Shown piece by piece: positions 33,331 to 45,166 of a stretch of DNA of 64,000 nucleotides. The DNA comes from Viola odorata (lineage: Eukaryota; Streptophyta; Magnoliopsida; Malpighiales; Violaceae). The notes beneath the pieces were generated by a model. That model searched no databases and was not told the origin of the DNA. It was given only the letters and a program-made list of their open reading frames with translations. The first letter of the stretch is position 1. Every line of letters starts with the position of its first letter. Position numbers and translations under genes: made by a program. The stretch lies in the NCBI GenBank assembly GCA_963691705.1, contig OY829538.1:28416836-28480835 (forward strand). Reading direction: 5' to 3'.

Positions 33331-35686
33331 TCATGAAGTATATGTATAAATAATAATTAAATATATATAATAATAGTACATGTATAGATTTCGGAAAGAA
33401 CGGTTAGTCCGAAATTGGAATTTCAATTTCCAGCCCGTTCCGCAATAAAATTTCGGTATTTCGTATGTGAAACTAAAATTTTATATTTCAGATAACTACT
33501 ATCCAAACAAGTAAAATTTTGGAATTTTTTTTGGTATTTCAGATATATAATTCTGATGAACATCTCTACGTATCGCCTAAAAACATTGACACATGAATTA
33601 ATTAGAATATAACATGTATCTAAAAAAGTATCAAAACAAATTAGTGGTTATTTAAATATTTTAAATAGATTAACACAAATTAACATACAAAGAGTAAATT
33701 AAAACGCGAAATCAAATATAAATAATTTAGTTTTTTAGAATAAAAGAAAACAAAATAGATATTAACGAAGGTTCGATTTATCATGAAAAGTAAGAGTATA
33801 TAATAATAAAAATGCTAGAAATACTAACACTTTTACTAACTTTTATACTAAAAATATGCGTGTCATATTCACATTCACTTGGTAGTTATTTATTTAAATA
33901 AAAAAATAATATAATCTAATTATGAAGGGATAAACCCCAATCATATTTTAACACATCAGTTAGTATTGTACACACAAAATTTCCTCCGTAATAAGGAAAA
34001 ATTACACATGTCAAATTACAAATGATTTGAATGTAAAATAAGGTGGTTCTTCTTCTCTTGATTCCTGTGATTAATGAATCGGTCTTCACTCCAAATTTGG
34101 ATTTGGATTTGAGTTTGATGGATACCAGACTGGCCTTGAATCAGCTTGTAGTCAGCGGTTGATTTGAGAAGAAACCGACCTTGAATCAGCTTGTGGCTTC
34201 TCCTTGATTTGATTCGATTTGAGTTTGAGAGAAAAACTAGCCTTAATTTGGCTTATAGTTTTTCTCTTTTTCTCAAGGATGATACGCTTCAGTTCTTGAT
34301 CTTTGTAGCAATTTGTTTCTAAAGAATCCCCCCTTTCACCTTCTGATGAGGCCTCTATTTATAGGCTCATAAGGATGATTTTGAATTTGATTTTGAAAGA
34401 TGGCACGTGTCTTCATCTCATTGATCTTATATCTAACCAAAAATATTTGATTTGATTTTGATTTGATTTTGATTTCAATTCAAACTTGATCTGTATTTGA
34501 ATTTGATTTCAGAATTTGAATATTAATTAATTTGATATTAAATTCAATTAATACATATGAAATGAGTTTTGGCCATTTATGAATTTGTTGATGGGCTTCG
34601 ACATGAAATCTAACCCTTTTGACCCTTGGGCTTTATGGGCTTCGTTGATCTTTATAGACTGGGCCGAATATTTTAAACAGGCCGAAATTTTGTTGTTTAC
34701 AAATGCCTTATCAAGATTATTTTACTTGATGAAGTAAATTAATCTTGAACTTTTTCTTTTCGAGAGTCTCGTGCTAACGGGTTGGACTTTAAAATTATGC
34801 TTTAGTAATAATCCAAACCTGGACTAAATTTGAGGTTGAATGTAGTTGAGAACTGTTGAACTGCTACTAGAATTTGATGAACTCCCAGATCCGCAACCCT
34901 TACCAAAAGCCACGTTTACCCGGTACATTACAATTTTGTTGATGGGCTTATTTGGCCCAACATTCTTGTGTTGTTGGATATAACCTTATCCTTTTAATTT
35001 GCCAAAGTCCACATGCGTGGAAATTCTAGGCCTAAATCAAAAACTTGACTTGGCCCACGTACTTCTCTTCCTTCTCATGAGTGGACAACCCCACATATGA
35101 CCACAACTGGATTTTTTCTTCAATTTATCTCATTTAATTTAGAGTATAAATCCATCTTGGATTGAAATTGTTGCTAACAAATTTTACTTGGACTAGGAGT
35201 AGGAATTTGGTTAGAATTAAGAGATAGATTCGAACTCTTTTAGGATCAAGATAGACTTCTATCCTTTAAAAAATTATCTCTTTCTTGTATGTATCCACTC
35301 ACATATTTAAAGCAAACCCTAAGAATGCTTTTATTTGCACAACCATCTTCAAATATCGGGTGAATATAAGCTTTTTTTTTCTTCTTTTCTTGATGCTTAC
35401 GTTAAATATATATATATATATATATAATTTTTTTTCTTGATGCAGCTATGGTTTCTCCTTAGTTGTCGCATCAACACACACACAGGGGAGCGCATCAACA
35501 TACGTAGAGGGGAGAAGGTAGCTCTTTTGATTTATTATTTCTTCATGCTTTATCATTTCTGCATATATTTCATGGGATTGTCTAGTGGAAAAGAAGGAAA
35601 CAATTTTGTTTTCGATATATATATAACTTTTACTCCCGTGGCTTATGTGACAGGTCTTCTTTAATTTCTGTACACGTCCATATGTA
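33331..35686. other. AT-rich spacer with a possible LTR-like fragment
   Basis: No gene recognised. About 34050-34700 holds repeated phrases (CTTGAATCAGCTTGTGG, TTGATTTGATT), a minus-strand TATAAATAG near 34358 and a G/C-richer tail ending TTGTTGTTTACA. This looks like a solo LTR or its remnant in minus orientation, but I found no matching 5-bp flanks. A short TA run lies near 35408-35427. Confidence 0.3.
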
Positions 35687-38212
35687 CAAATCACCAGTGG
35701 CGAAGCTAGCTTTCGATGCTTGGGGGGCGAGATTAAGAAAAATTATCTGTAAAATATGAACATTCTCGTCAATAATTATTATAGTAATAAATTTAATATA
35801 TATTATGTATAATTAATTAAATTACCTGAATTGTACCCGACGCTCTTTCAAATCAACAAATCCATCTAATATCGAGTCTGAACTAAAAGTCTCGGCAATT
35901 TCTTTTTCAATATAAACCACCAAGTTATCTGTGAGAAATTCGTCTTCCATTTTATTCTGAAGCCTGGTTTTAACAATTTTCATTGCCGAAAATGCACGTT
36001 CACATGTTGTTGTAGATACTGGAAGAGTTAAAATAAGATGAATCATTCTATCAATAAAATGGAACGTCTTTGACATCTTCGTTTCTGCAAACACTTGACA
36101 TAATTCTGAAAGAGATGACAAATGATGTAGCTTAGGATGATTCTGTGTCTCAAACTCAAAATGTTGTAATTAATACTTGAGACTCATCATTTCTTGCTCA
36201 CTAAAATCAAGAGGATAAAACTTTTTAGCAAGCTTACAAATATCCTCAATGTTAAAGGATTTGTAGCCATCATTTGGATTCAATGCTAAACTGAGTGTCA
36301 AAAGCTCCATTGGTTGCTCATTGAATCTACTATTTAGCTCCTGTAATTGGAAGTCTATTGCAACGTTATATATATCAAAGTGATAGTGATGCTCCTTAGT
36401 AATTTTGTCACGCTGACGACGACCTCGACCTTCCATATATTGAGCACTCAAATCAGGGATCTCAACATTTTCCTTTTTTGAAAATGATATGACACTTTCA
36501 ATAAAATCATTCCAACCATGTTCTCTCATCTTCTGGATCAATGCTTTTGAACTTGAAACTAAATGTAAAGCATTCAAGATATCTTGAGACTTTTGCTGCA
36601 AAACTTGACAAAGTATGTCAGTAATCCCCATGACTTCCTTCACTAGATGCAAGATGAAAATAAATTCAAAGGATGTCATCATATTCAAAGCAGAGTTGGC
36701 ATCACCTCGTTGAGAGTAAGTAGATCCACCAGTCTTTACTTTTTCAAGAACAGAGCAAATTGCATCATACATGCTTAGAAGGCTGCAAATGGAATTAAAA
36801 TGTGACCCCCAACGAGTATCACCAGCTCATTTTAAAGTTCCAATTTGATTGAGACCCTTTCTAGTTTCAAGTTCATCAATAGCAAGCAAATATGCAATTT
36901 TAGATGCTTTAGCAGCTTGCAATTCATCACGACGTTTACATGAAGAGGTAACAATATTGACAATAAAAGTCAAATTGGAAAAGAATTCATGAATTTGATG
37001 TACCTCTCTAGCTGCAGCAACTAATGCCAGTTGTAATCGGTGAGCAAAACAATGTACATAATAGGCACAAGGACAATCCTGAATAAACAATGCTTGTAGC
37101 CATTTCCATTCACCACGCATGTTACTTGCTCCATCATATCCTTGACCCCACAGGTTTTGAATATCCAGACAATAACGAGAGAGAATACTTGAAATCTCAC
37201 TCTTTAGTGTTGCTGAAGTTGTGTCTTTAACATGAGCTATATCAAAGAAATGCTCTTTTATAAAACCATCTTGACTAACAAATCTCAAAATAATAGCCAT
37301 TTGCTCTCTTTTAGACTCATCTCGAGCCTCATCAACAATAATACAAAATTTAGAATCACCAATATCTTCTCGAATCTTATTGCGAACTTTATTTGCTAGA
37401 ACATGTAGAATCTCCATTTGAACGTCATGTGAAGTGTATTTAGCATTTGTAGGAGCATTTTCCAAAACAACATTTGCAACATTTTCATTGTATGATGATA
37501 AAAGTTGTATCAACTCAAGGAAGTTACAACGATTTCTAGAGATTGAAGTCTCATCATGACCTCTATATGCACACCCTTGAAATGCAAGCCAACGAACCGC
37601 ATCAATAGAAGTCTTGAGTCTCAATCTATTTTTCTGAATTTGATCAGACCGTTGCGCAAGTAAGACTTTATCAATATGGCTAAGTTGATTCATTAAATCT
37701 CCGCAAGTTTTCACGACATTATTATGCGGGGAGCATGGATCTGCCCCGATATGGTTCAAAAAAACACAATTTTTTCCATCATTGACCCTCTTCCATCTCC
37801 TGAATCCATCTCTTATAAAAACATCCTATCCGGGTCGCCCAACTGATTTCACAGTAAAAAGATAACATGGCAAACAATATGCAGCATCTTTGGTAGGAGA
37901 GTACTCTAACCAAGAAGGAAATTGAGAGAACCAAGAAGCTTGAAAACATCGTTGTTGCTTCTTACATAAAGGATACTTAGAGTCAGAGCTAGAAGCACGA
38001 GGTTGATACGGACCAGCAGTTAGATAAGCACGTCGAATCTCATCTCGTTGATTTACTAAATAGTCCCACATTTGGGGATGTAATCCTGGATCACGTTCTA
38101 AACCATCTATTTTGACACTAGTAGACATGGGACGAATAGAGGAATCAAGATTGCTCCCACATTCAATCTCAGAAGGTTCAGAGGGATGCATTGGAATTGT
38201 TGAAGTATCAAC

Positions 38213-39361
38213 TGATACGATCCCAGCCAGGGCCAACCCTAGTGATGCACCCACAGGCGCAACCACCCGCGCCAAGGCCCGAGCCTTGGGAGATGCAGCC
38301 GCGAGCCTCCCATTGCTGCCCACGGGCCCGATCACTCGAGCCAGGGCCCGAGCCCTACAGACAAGACTCAGCAGCCTTATTCATATGGAACTGAAGGCAG
38401 AGACAGCCTTAGAAGAAGCCAGCCTGCGCGCGCCCCAGCCGCGCCTTGTGACCTTGATCCGTGCCGCGGATGGGCCACACTTGGCCACTTCGGACCTTTA
38501 GGTCCACCAGCGACCTTTTCCTATTTTTTACCAGGCCATGTTCATTTATAATACAAGAGAGGAGTCCAGACCAAAAATCAGGAGAAACGCCCGAAGGATT
38601 TGGGACAGGCCCAAATCACAAGCCCGCATTGGACAGTGAAAGCCACTACCGAGCCTTTTGAAGATTGGAGCATATTTCCTCGCACAATATTCCTCCCAGA
38701 ACTTCATATATGTGTTAGGAAGTTTCCCTCCAAATTTTAGTGGGAACGCTCGAGGGAATAAGGAAAACGCCTTGTTTCCTTAAAACGTGATTCGGCGGAC
38801 CCGCAAGCAAAGCCACTTGGGCCTTTTGACCTAAACGGCGGAGCCTGCACTTCTATCCTATTTAGTAGAATTTATTTATGTTATTTTAGGGTTTCAGAAC
38901 TTATTTGGAAGGGTGGCTTGTTGCCATTTTCGTTTAATTCATTTTTTAGAAACTAAACTAGTTTCCATTTTTGGAATTAGGGTTTTGCGCTTCCTTAAAA
39001 AGGAGCCGCCCATGTTATTTTTAGTAGACTTTGATTATTGATTATTGAAAGCATATTGCTTGGGATCTTTATCCACTTGTTCTTGATGAACCTTGCAACT
39101 AATTGAGTTTCGTGCATTCGATTAGCTTGTCAAGTAAAACTTGAAAGCACCTTTCATTGAGTCATCCGTTCTTTGGATTGCCAAGCATTGCGATTTGGAG
39201 ATTCAAAGGTTTGACGCAAGATCCTTAAGGGATTCTGCGTGGAGTGCCAAGCATTGCGACTTGGAGATTCACGTGTCTTCTTCGAGTTATTTTCCGCATT
39301 GAAAGCCACGTCGTCGGACAACGATCTAAGGAGGGCGTTCTAGCCTACAAGGAACGCATCA
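38213..39361 (+). repeat. 5' LTR of retrotransposon C
   Basis: Contains a GC-rich start whose reading frame includes GPITRARAR, the same kind of pol tail encoded in the B LTR. It then has AT-rich text and a repeated pair of GCCAAGCATTGCGAYTTGGA phrases near 39180-39270. Confidence 0.93.
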
Positions 39362-39363
39362 GT

Positions 39364-39375
39364 TGGTAGCGGAGC
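39364..39375 (+). other. Primer-binding site of retrotransposon C
   Basis: TGGTAGCGGAGC just after the LTR. The stretch 39376-40189 is untranslated leader with several poly(A) runs of 12-16 bases (39560-39715). Confidence 0.7.
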
Positions 39376-40189
39376 TCAGCTGTCCCGACTTGGTAAATCT
39401 ATCCCTTTAATTATTGCATTTTCTTTGTTAGAATTGGTATTCCTTCTTCTCTTCTACACCAATTCTCTTGCGTGCTGTGTGTTAGTTGTCTTGTGTCAAT
39501 TGTGTCTTGTGTGTGCGGTTAGTGTGCAAATCATCCCAACGATTTGTAGGTCTTTACTATTGTCAAAAAAAAAAAACAAAAACAAAGTCCCCCAAAGTGT
39601 CTTAGTTAATTTGTGTTTTCAGTTGCATTGAATTTCAAAAAAAAAAAAAAGTTAAACAATTTCGTCAAAAACAGAACATGGGCGAAATCAGTACCATTCA
39701 AAAAAAAAAAAAAAAGAACTTCAGAATCAAATACTAGAGTGAATTTGTGACTCATAGCAACAAGAATCATTGGATTTCGAATTGGGAATCAAAAGTTGTG
39801 GCAAAAACAAGTTTCAAAACCCTAATCGCATGCCATTAGCGTTTTTGAGTTGTCAATTGACTCAATCTGTGTATTTTGAGCTTTTCTTTGATTCCAAGAC
39901 TACTGTTCCTTCCTACTCTGTAGTACACTTGATTGATTGATTGATCTTTGCAATTGAATCGAGTATACTACCTCAAAATTTTCTTTCTACACTAGTTTTC
40001 TTTGTGCGTCTCTTTGGAAGCTTTTCTTGAAATTTCTTCGAGTCAGGTTCATCTTAGACGACTGGAGGAGGATCTGAGGCAATCTGATTGTGAGATTATT
40101 AGAGAGACAAACACGAGAGTAAACACGTGAGGGAGTGATAGTTTTAGGCAATTTTACGCTTGGAAAATTTTCTGTTTTGAATTTCAGGA

Positions 40190-43101
40190 TGTCAGGAGAT
40201 CCAGAAAAGGAGGCTACGATTGTGAAAGATGTAGCCAAGGCCTTGCAAGACATAGCAGCCCAGCTCCAGGACATAAGGGCTTAGAAGCAGCAGTATGAGG
40301 CTAGGCGATCACAAAAATCATATGGCGACGATCGCAAGTGGAGGGATTACAATCGTTGTGATGTGAGCATGAGTAGCATCCGACCGAAAGTTTCACCCTT
40401 CAAGGGCAAGAGAGACCCCAACACTGGTTTGATGAGAGGTATTCCTTCTTCAACTCATGTGCGAACGCGAGATATTTTATGTCATACATGCACAGGCCGA
40501 GGGCACACTTCAATCCAATGTCCCAACAATAAAGTGAGCATTAAGAATCATGGTACGAAGAAGTGTAGTCAAGTTAACAATGCCAAGACTACTCGTCTGC
40601 AACATGTTCTTAGCAATAATGATGAGACCAAGGGAATTCAGTTGGCTGCCCTTACTAGTAGTGTTGTGAATACACAAGGTGAGATGGTAGCAAGTGATGA
40701 TGGGCATGTGACGGTCGTATCCAAGAATGCTAAGGTGCTTGTTGAGCGCAATATGATTGAACCAGAAACAACTCTTGCTAGAATTAAGAACAATAAAAAT
40801 CTTGAGAGCAAAAAAGGAGAGTTGAGTGAAAAGAAAGAGAGTGAGAAAAACAGCCCCCATGAAAAGAGTGAGCATGGGCAAAGAGATGAAATAAAAAACA
40901 GCCCCCATGAAAAAAGTGAGCATGGGAAAAGAGATGAGAGTTTAAAACATTCGCATGAAAAGAGTAAGCATGCAGAGAGTGGCATTGAGATATCAAAAGG
41001 AGAGGTGTGTGTTTATGCCAAGAGAGAAAAAGTGAGGGATGCAATACATGTGCAAAAAATCTATTTTGGCGCAAGCCTCCAAAAACTGAATTTTTGGCCA
41101 TTACGCTTAGATTTTCCTAACGCTAATCCGTTTGTTTTCTCTTGTATTATCCTTTCTCTTAATGTTCAGAACAAGAGCAGGTTGTTAGCAGAAGAGAAGC
41201 CTCTTACCTTACCACCAAGAAGAGGGAAAGAACCTTGCACATCTGTGGTGCCTATTTTTGCAAAACCTAGGCCATTGCGCCTTGATCTTTCTAACCCAAT
41301 TCCGTTTGTTTCCTTTACTTTGGTTGTTCACTCTCATGACCAGAACAAGAGCAGGTTGTTGGAAGAGGAGAAGCCTCTTACCTTACCACCAAGAAGAGGG
41401 AAAGAGCCTTGTGCATCCAGGGTGCCTAATTTGGCAAAACCTAACCAAAAGGGTATGATATGGGTCTCTTTCCTAAGGAGCGATTTGAGTGAGTATATGA
41501 ACATCATTAATATTTATGCTTCTGATTATAAAGTTAATTTAATTGATGATGATTATATACAAGAGCCAAAGGCCAAGTTATATACCTTTGAAAACTACTT
41601 GCAAAAGTGCAAGCGATTTGGTGTGTTAACTAGGCCGAGAGGTCTTACTTTCCCTAACATAAAATTATTTGAATCTTCACATATATTTATATTGTTTGAT
41701 CATTCTGCCATATGTGAGATTTATGATAAAATTGTGGGTAAATCGACTGGACTTAAGGGAACTCTATTCAAGCATGATCACTTATTTAGGTCACATGACC
41801 TTTTGCGAATTTTTGATGAATATGATGCGTTTGATAGTTGTTTGGTGAGTTACTGTAGTATGTTTGAAATTACTAACTTAGTTTTAAGGAGTGTTATGTC
41901 TTTACATGATGTTTCTTTAAGTTTTGATAGTAATTTTAATGGAAAACCTTTCTTCGCGAAGTTGCTTGAGTTTTTACACCGATTTAATCCTTATGCTACT
42001 AATTCTGATTTTTATAGAACTTATAGTGATTATTTAGTTGAAACAAGGTCTATGTTTTGTATGCATAAAGGATATCATAGCAAGCGTGAGCGCTTAATTT
42101 GGTTGTGTAGCTCGTTACAGAAATTGACTGTGTATTGGTCATATGATGATGGTTTAATACATCAATATAACACAACTATTACTAACATACTATTTAAGGA
42201 TGTTATGCTTTCACATCTTGTTCCTTTGAGTATTGTTAGTAATCATAGCAAGGAGTCACTTGGCGACTCGCGGATGGAATTGTGGAGGAGACTGAGCACG
42301 ACAATGCTAAATTGGACACCTTGTCAACCACAATTGGGAGTTTCTAACCGCATGAATAAAGGAACGTTTGGTTCTGTATGGCATGTCTTTGTTTGTAAGT
42401 ATATGTTTGCATGGGAAGAATGTCTTCCGTTTGTTTTATTTACTTCCTACCTTACCACGCTTGCCATTATTTTTAGTCAATTGGTGAAACTCGTGTGTTG
42501 TTTTGCTCATATGACACCTTTCGGTTTGATGTTGCTGCTTTTGAGAGAGTTATTTAGTGTATGTGGCAGCAAGGGACAATCCAAGAGCTATGGTGTGGAC
42601 AGCCTATGGACAATCCAACGCATTGCCCTATTCAAGGACATTGCAGCCGAAATGGACCTACAAGGTTGGTATGGCTCCATTCGTGATTACTTTGATATTT
42701 CTAACTTAAGGTTATTGGATGCAGGTGATGAGGATGTTGCTGATCTGGATTCGAGGGCGAATCCTTCTCAAGATGGAGGGGATGATACGATCCTAGCCAG
42801 GGCCAACCCTAGTGATGCACCCACAGGCGCAACCACCCGCGCCAAGGCCCGAGCCTTGGGAGATGCAGCCGCGAGCCTCCCATTGCTGCCCACGGGCCCG
42901 AGCCCTACAGACAAGACTCAGCAGCCTTATTCATATGGAACTGAAGGCAGAGACAGCCTCAGAAGAAGCCAGCCTGCGCGCGCCCCAGCCGCGCCTTGTG
43001 ACCTTGATCCGTGCCGCGGATGGGCCACACTTGGCCACTTCGGACCTTTAGGTCCACCAGTGACCTTTTCCTATTTTTTACCAGGCCATGTTCATTTATA
43101 A
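40190..43101 (+). CDS. Long gag-related ORF of retrotransposon C with decayed integrase
   Basis: Reading starts at MSGDPEKEATIV (40190), meets one TAG at 40282-40284, then is open for 912 codons from 40363. Visible: a gag tail with zinc knuckle CHTCTGRGHTSIQC (complete CX2CX4HX4C), tandem HEKSEHGQRDE/HEKSEHGKRDE repeats like the linker of B, two copies of a NKSRLL...EEKPLTLPPRRGKEPC module, a long stretch without recognisable domains, and a region colinear with Ty3 integrase but lacking its catalytic residues (SIVSNHSKESLG where B has SIVSDRD; TPCQPQLGVSNRM where B has TCHPQTDGQTE). No protease, RT or RNase H motif is seen. The frame reads into the 3' LTR to 43101. Function unknown; an element relying on others for enzymes is my inference. 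Confidence 0.6.
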
Positions 43102-43911
43102 TACAAGAGAGGAGTCCAGGCCAAAAATCAGGAGAAACGCCCGAAGGATTTGGGACAGGCCCAAATCACAAGCCCGCATTGGACAGTGAAAGCCACTACC
43201 GAGCCTTTTGAAGATTGGAGCATATTTCCTCGCACAATATTCCTCCCAGAACTTCATATATGTGTTAGGAAGTTTCCCTCCAAAGTTTAGTGGGAACGCT
43301 CGAGGGAATAAGGAAAACGCCTTGTTTCCTTAAAACGTGATTCGGCGGACCCGCAAGCAAAGCCACTTGGGCCTTTTGACCTAAACGGCGGAGCCTGCAC
43401 TTCTATCCTATTTAGTAGAATTTATTTATGTTATTTTAGGGTTTCAGAACTTATTTGGAAGGGTGGCTTGTTGCCATTTTCGTTTAATTCATTTTTTAGA
43501 AACTAAACTAGTTTCCATTTTTGGAATTAGGGTTTTGCGCTTCCTTAAAAAGGAGCCGCCCATGTTATTTTCAGTAGACTTTGATTATTGATTATTGAAA
43601 GCATATTGCTTGGGATCTTTATCCACTTGTTCTTGATGAACCTTGCAACTAATTGAGTTTCGTGCATTCGATTAGCTTATCAAGTAAAACTTGAAAGCAC
43701 CTTTCATTGAGTCATCCGTTCTTTGGATTGCCAAGCATTGCGATTTGGAGATTCAAAGGTTTGACGCAAGATCCTCAAGGGATTCTGCATGGAGTGCCAA
43801 GCATTGCGACTTGGAGATTCACGTGTCTTCTTCGAGTTATTTTCCGCATTGAAAGCCACGTCGTCGGACAACGATCTAAGGAGGGCATTCTAGCCTACAA
43901 GGAACGCATCA
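42783..43911 (+). repeat. 3' LTR of retrotransposon C
   Basis: Matches 38213-39361 closely. It lacks 20 bp between two copies of GGGCCCGA, which shifts the frame so that the GPITRARAR tail is not encoded here. Confidence 0.93.
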
Positions 43912-44575
43912 TCAACATCAACATCCAATTGTGTGCTAGCTCCAGATTGAACACTTTGTTTTCTAAAAAATGAATCGAGACATTGTTGCTTTCTTGGCGG
44001 CATGAATTCTTCGATTTTCAAATTCGATATAAAACTGTAAGTCACCAAAAATTAATGAAATCTTTCTAGGGTATAACTAGTAAAGGACAATTAAATTTCA
44101 TAACTTTAAACCAAACTAATATCCAACTCAAACAACCCGACCATTACCACCAAATTTCATAACTTTAAACTAAATTAATATCCAAAAATCGAGAATGAAT
44201 GAAGCCTACCTTTAAGAGGAGAAACTGGAAGTTGTAGAGGAGAGGAGTAGAGACGAGAAGAGGATGGATGGTGGTGTCACAGACTCACGGTGCGACGACC
44301 TCAGACGAGAAGAGGAGGAGAGATGGTATTTCTGCTGCTGCTACTGATTTCAATTAATTGAGATGATGCAATGCTACTGATTTCAATTAATTGATTTGAT
44401 GCAAATAGACTGTTGGGCCAAGGGCTGCTGGGCTGAAAATGAAATTGTGGCTCGAAGAGGAAGTGGGGAGTTGTTGTTGCCTACTGGGCTGAAACAAACC
44501 TGAAAATGGGGGGCTGAAAATTGTAAAGTTTGGGGGGGCCACTACCCCCCTGGCCCAAGCGTGGCTTCGCCATTG

Positions 44576-45166
44576 CAAATCACCATGCCGCAATTCTTGA
44601 TTTTCCTTGATTTCTGAACAAGTCCCTGCAAATAAATAATCATGTAGCAACATGTAACGATTTATTTATTATTTTTTTTCCTTCAAATTTGTGTTAGAAA
44701 ATATCTAGGCTCGATTTTTTTCCCTCATGTATAATTCTTTCGCTTGAATAATTGCCTTGCTAGTTTAGTCGGGTCGATCTTTGTTGTTTTGATCTTTGTA
44801 CTTCACCCTTATTACGCAGAATTGTTTGTTCGAGTGGTTGTCTTTATTGTGCAGAACGAAATCATACCCGGATTCAATCTTCACTTATCGTGGTCATTTA
44901 ATCCTGATACATACCAAGTACGACTAGTCTTTTTTTTCCGGTCATACCACGCATGATGATATTAATTTGTATTGCATGTCTTGTTTTATACATGTGATTG
45001 TTTTTTTTCTCTTTCATGTCATGCCCGTACTCCTTTTTTTTTAACCTTTCCCTGCTTGACACGATCTGCTAGTGTCGCTCCATTGCTACCTCTTGATATG
45101 GACTAGATTTGCGAGAGCTCAAGTCTAGGGTAGAAAAGGCGATTCTTTTATTTCCTAGAAATTGAA
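44576..45166. other. Spacer between the hAT element and the mobile-domain ORF
   Basis: T-rich sequence with no certain gene. A short open stretch (CAGAACGAAATCATACCCGG..., 44853-44920) looks exon-like with possible splice borders, but I cannot assign it. Confidence 0.35.

Larger units (their letters stand above)
38213..43911 (+). mobile_element. LTR retrotransposon C (Ty3/gypsy derivative) in the hAT transposase
   Basis: 5699 bp with LTRs of 1149 bp (38213-39361) and 1129 bp (42783-43911), starting TGATACGATCC and ending GGAACGCATCA. It is flanked by a perfect TCAAC duplication (38208-38212 and 43912-43916). The PBS is the same as in A and B. A purine tract AAGATGGAGGGGA precedes the 3' LTR. 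LTRs differ by only a handful of bases plus one 20-bp deletion, so insertion is recent. The interior holds one long open frame rather than a standard gag-pol. Confidence 0.95.
35822..44003 (-). pseudogene. hAT transposase (zinc-finger MYM / DUF4371 type), interrupted
   Basis: Minus strand. It starts with ATG at 44001-44003 (MPPRKQQCLDSFFRKQ), is cut after about 30 codons by retrotransposon C, and resumes at 38212. Blocks in order: TTF-type zinc-finger region (RDPGLHPQMWDY through SWFSQFPSWLEY and YCLPCYLF), the catalytic region (CIIVDEARDESKREQMAIIL, GQGYDGASNMRGEW, YYVHCFAHRLQLALV), and the hAT C-terminal dimerisation domain (LPVSTTTCERAFSAMKIVKT) near the end. Stops: TGA near 37827, TGA at 36827-36829, TAA at 36170-36172. 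Each resumes in or near frame. The enzyme would cut and paste the element, but this copy cannot make it. Confidence 0.9.
35695..44575 (-). mobile_element. hAT element with transposase, split by retrotransposon C
   Basis: Ends CAGTGGCGAAGCTAGC and (reverse complement) CAATGGCGAAGCCACGC, flanked by a perfect 8-bp duplication CAAATCAC (35687-35694 and 44576-44583). Without retrotransposon C it would be about 3.2 kb. It encodes one minus-strand transposase. The right end also holds G-rich text (GGGGGGCCACTACCCCCC) just inside the TIR. Confidence 0.92.

Noticed and set aside
33970..34702. Solo LTR in minus orientation
   Set aside because: It has LTR-like composition and a TATA-like box, but no matching target duplication or second copy; kept only as a low-confidence note.
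38112..38661. Plus-strand ORFs rich in Ala/Arg at the start of C
   Set aside because: They are GC-rich LTR sequence, repeated at 42812-43211.
40510..41101. Minus-strand ORFs opposite the C ORF, rich in Phe, Ser and His
   Set aside because: They are antisense shadows of the HEKSEHG repeats.
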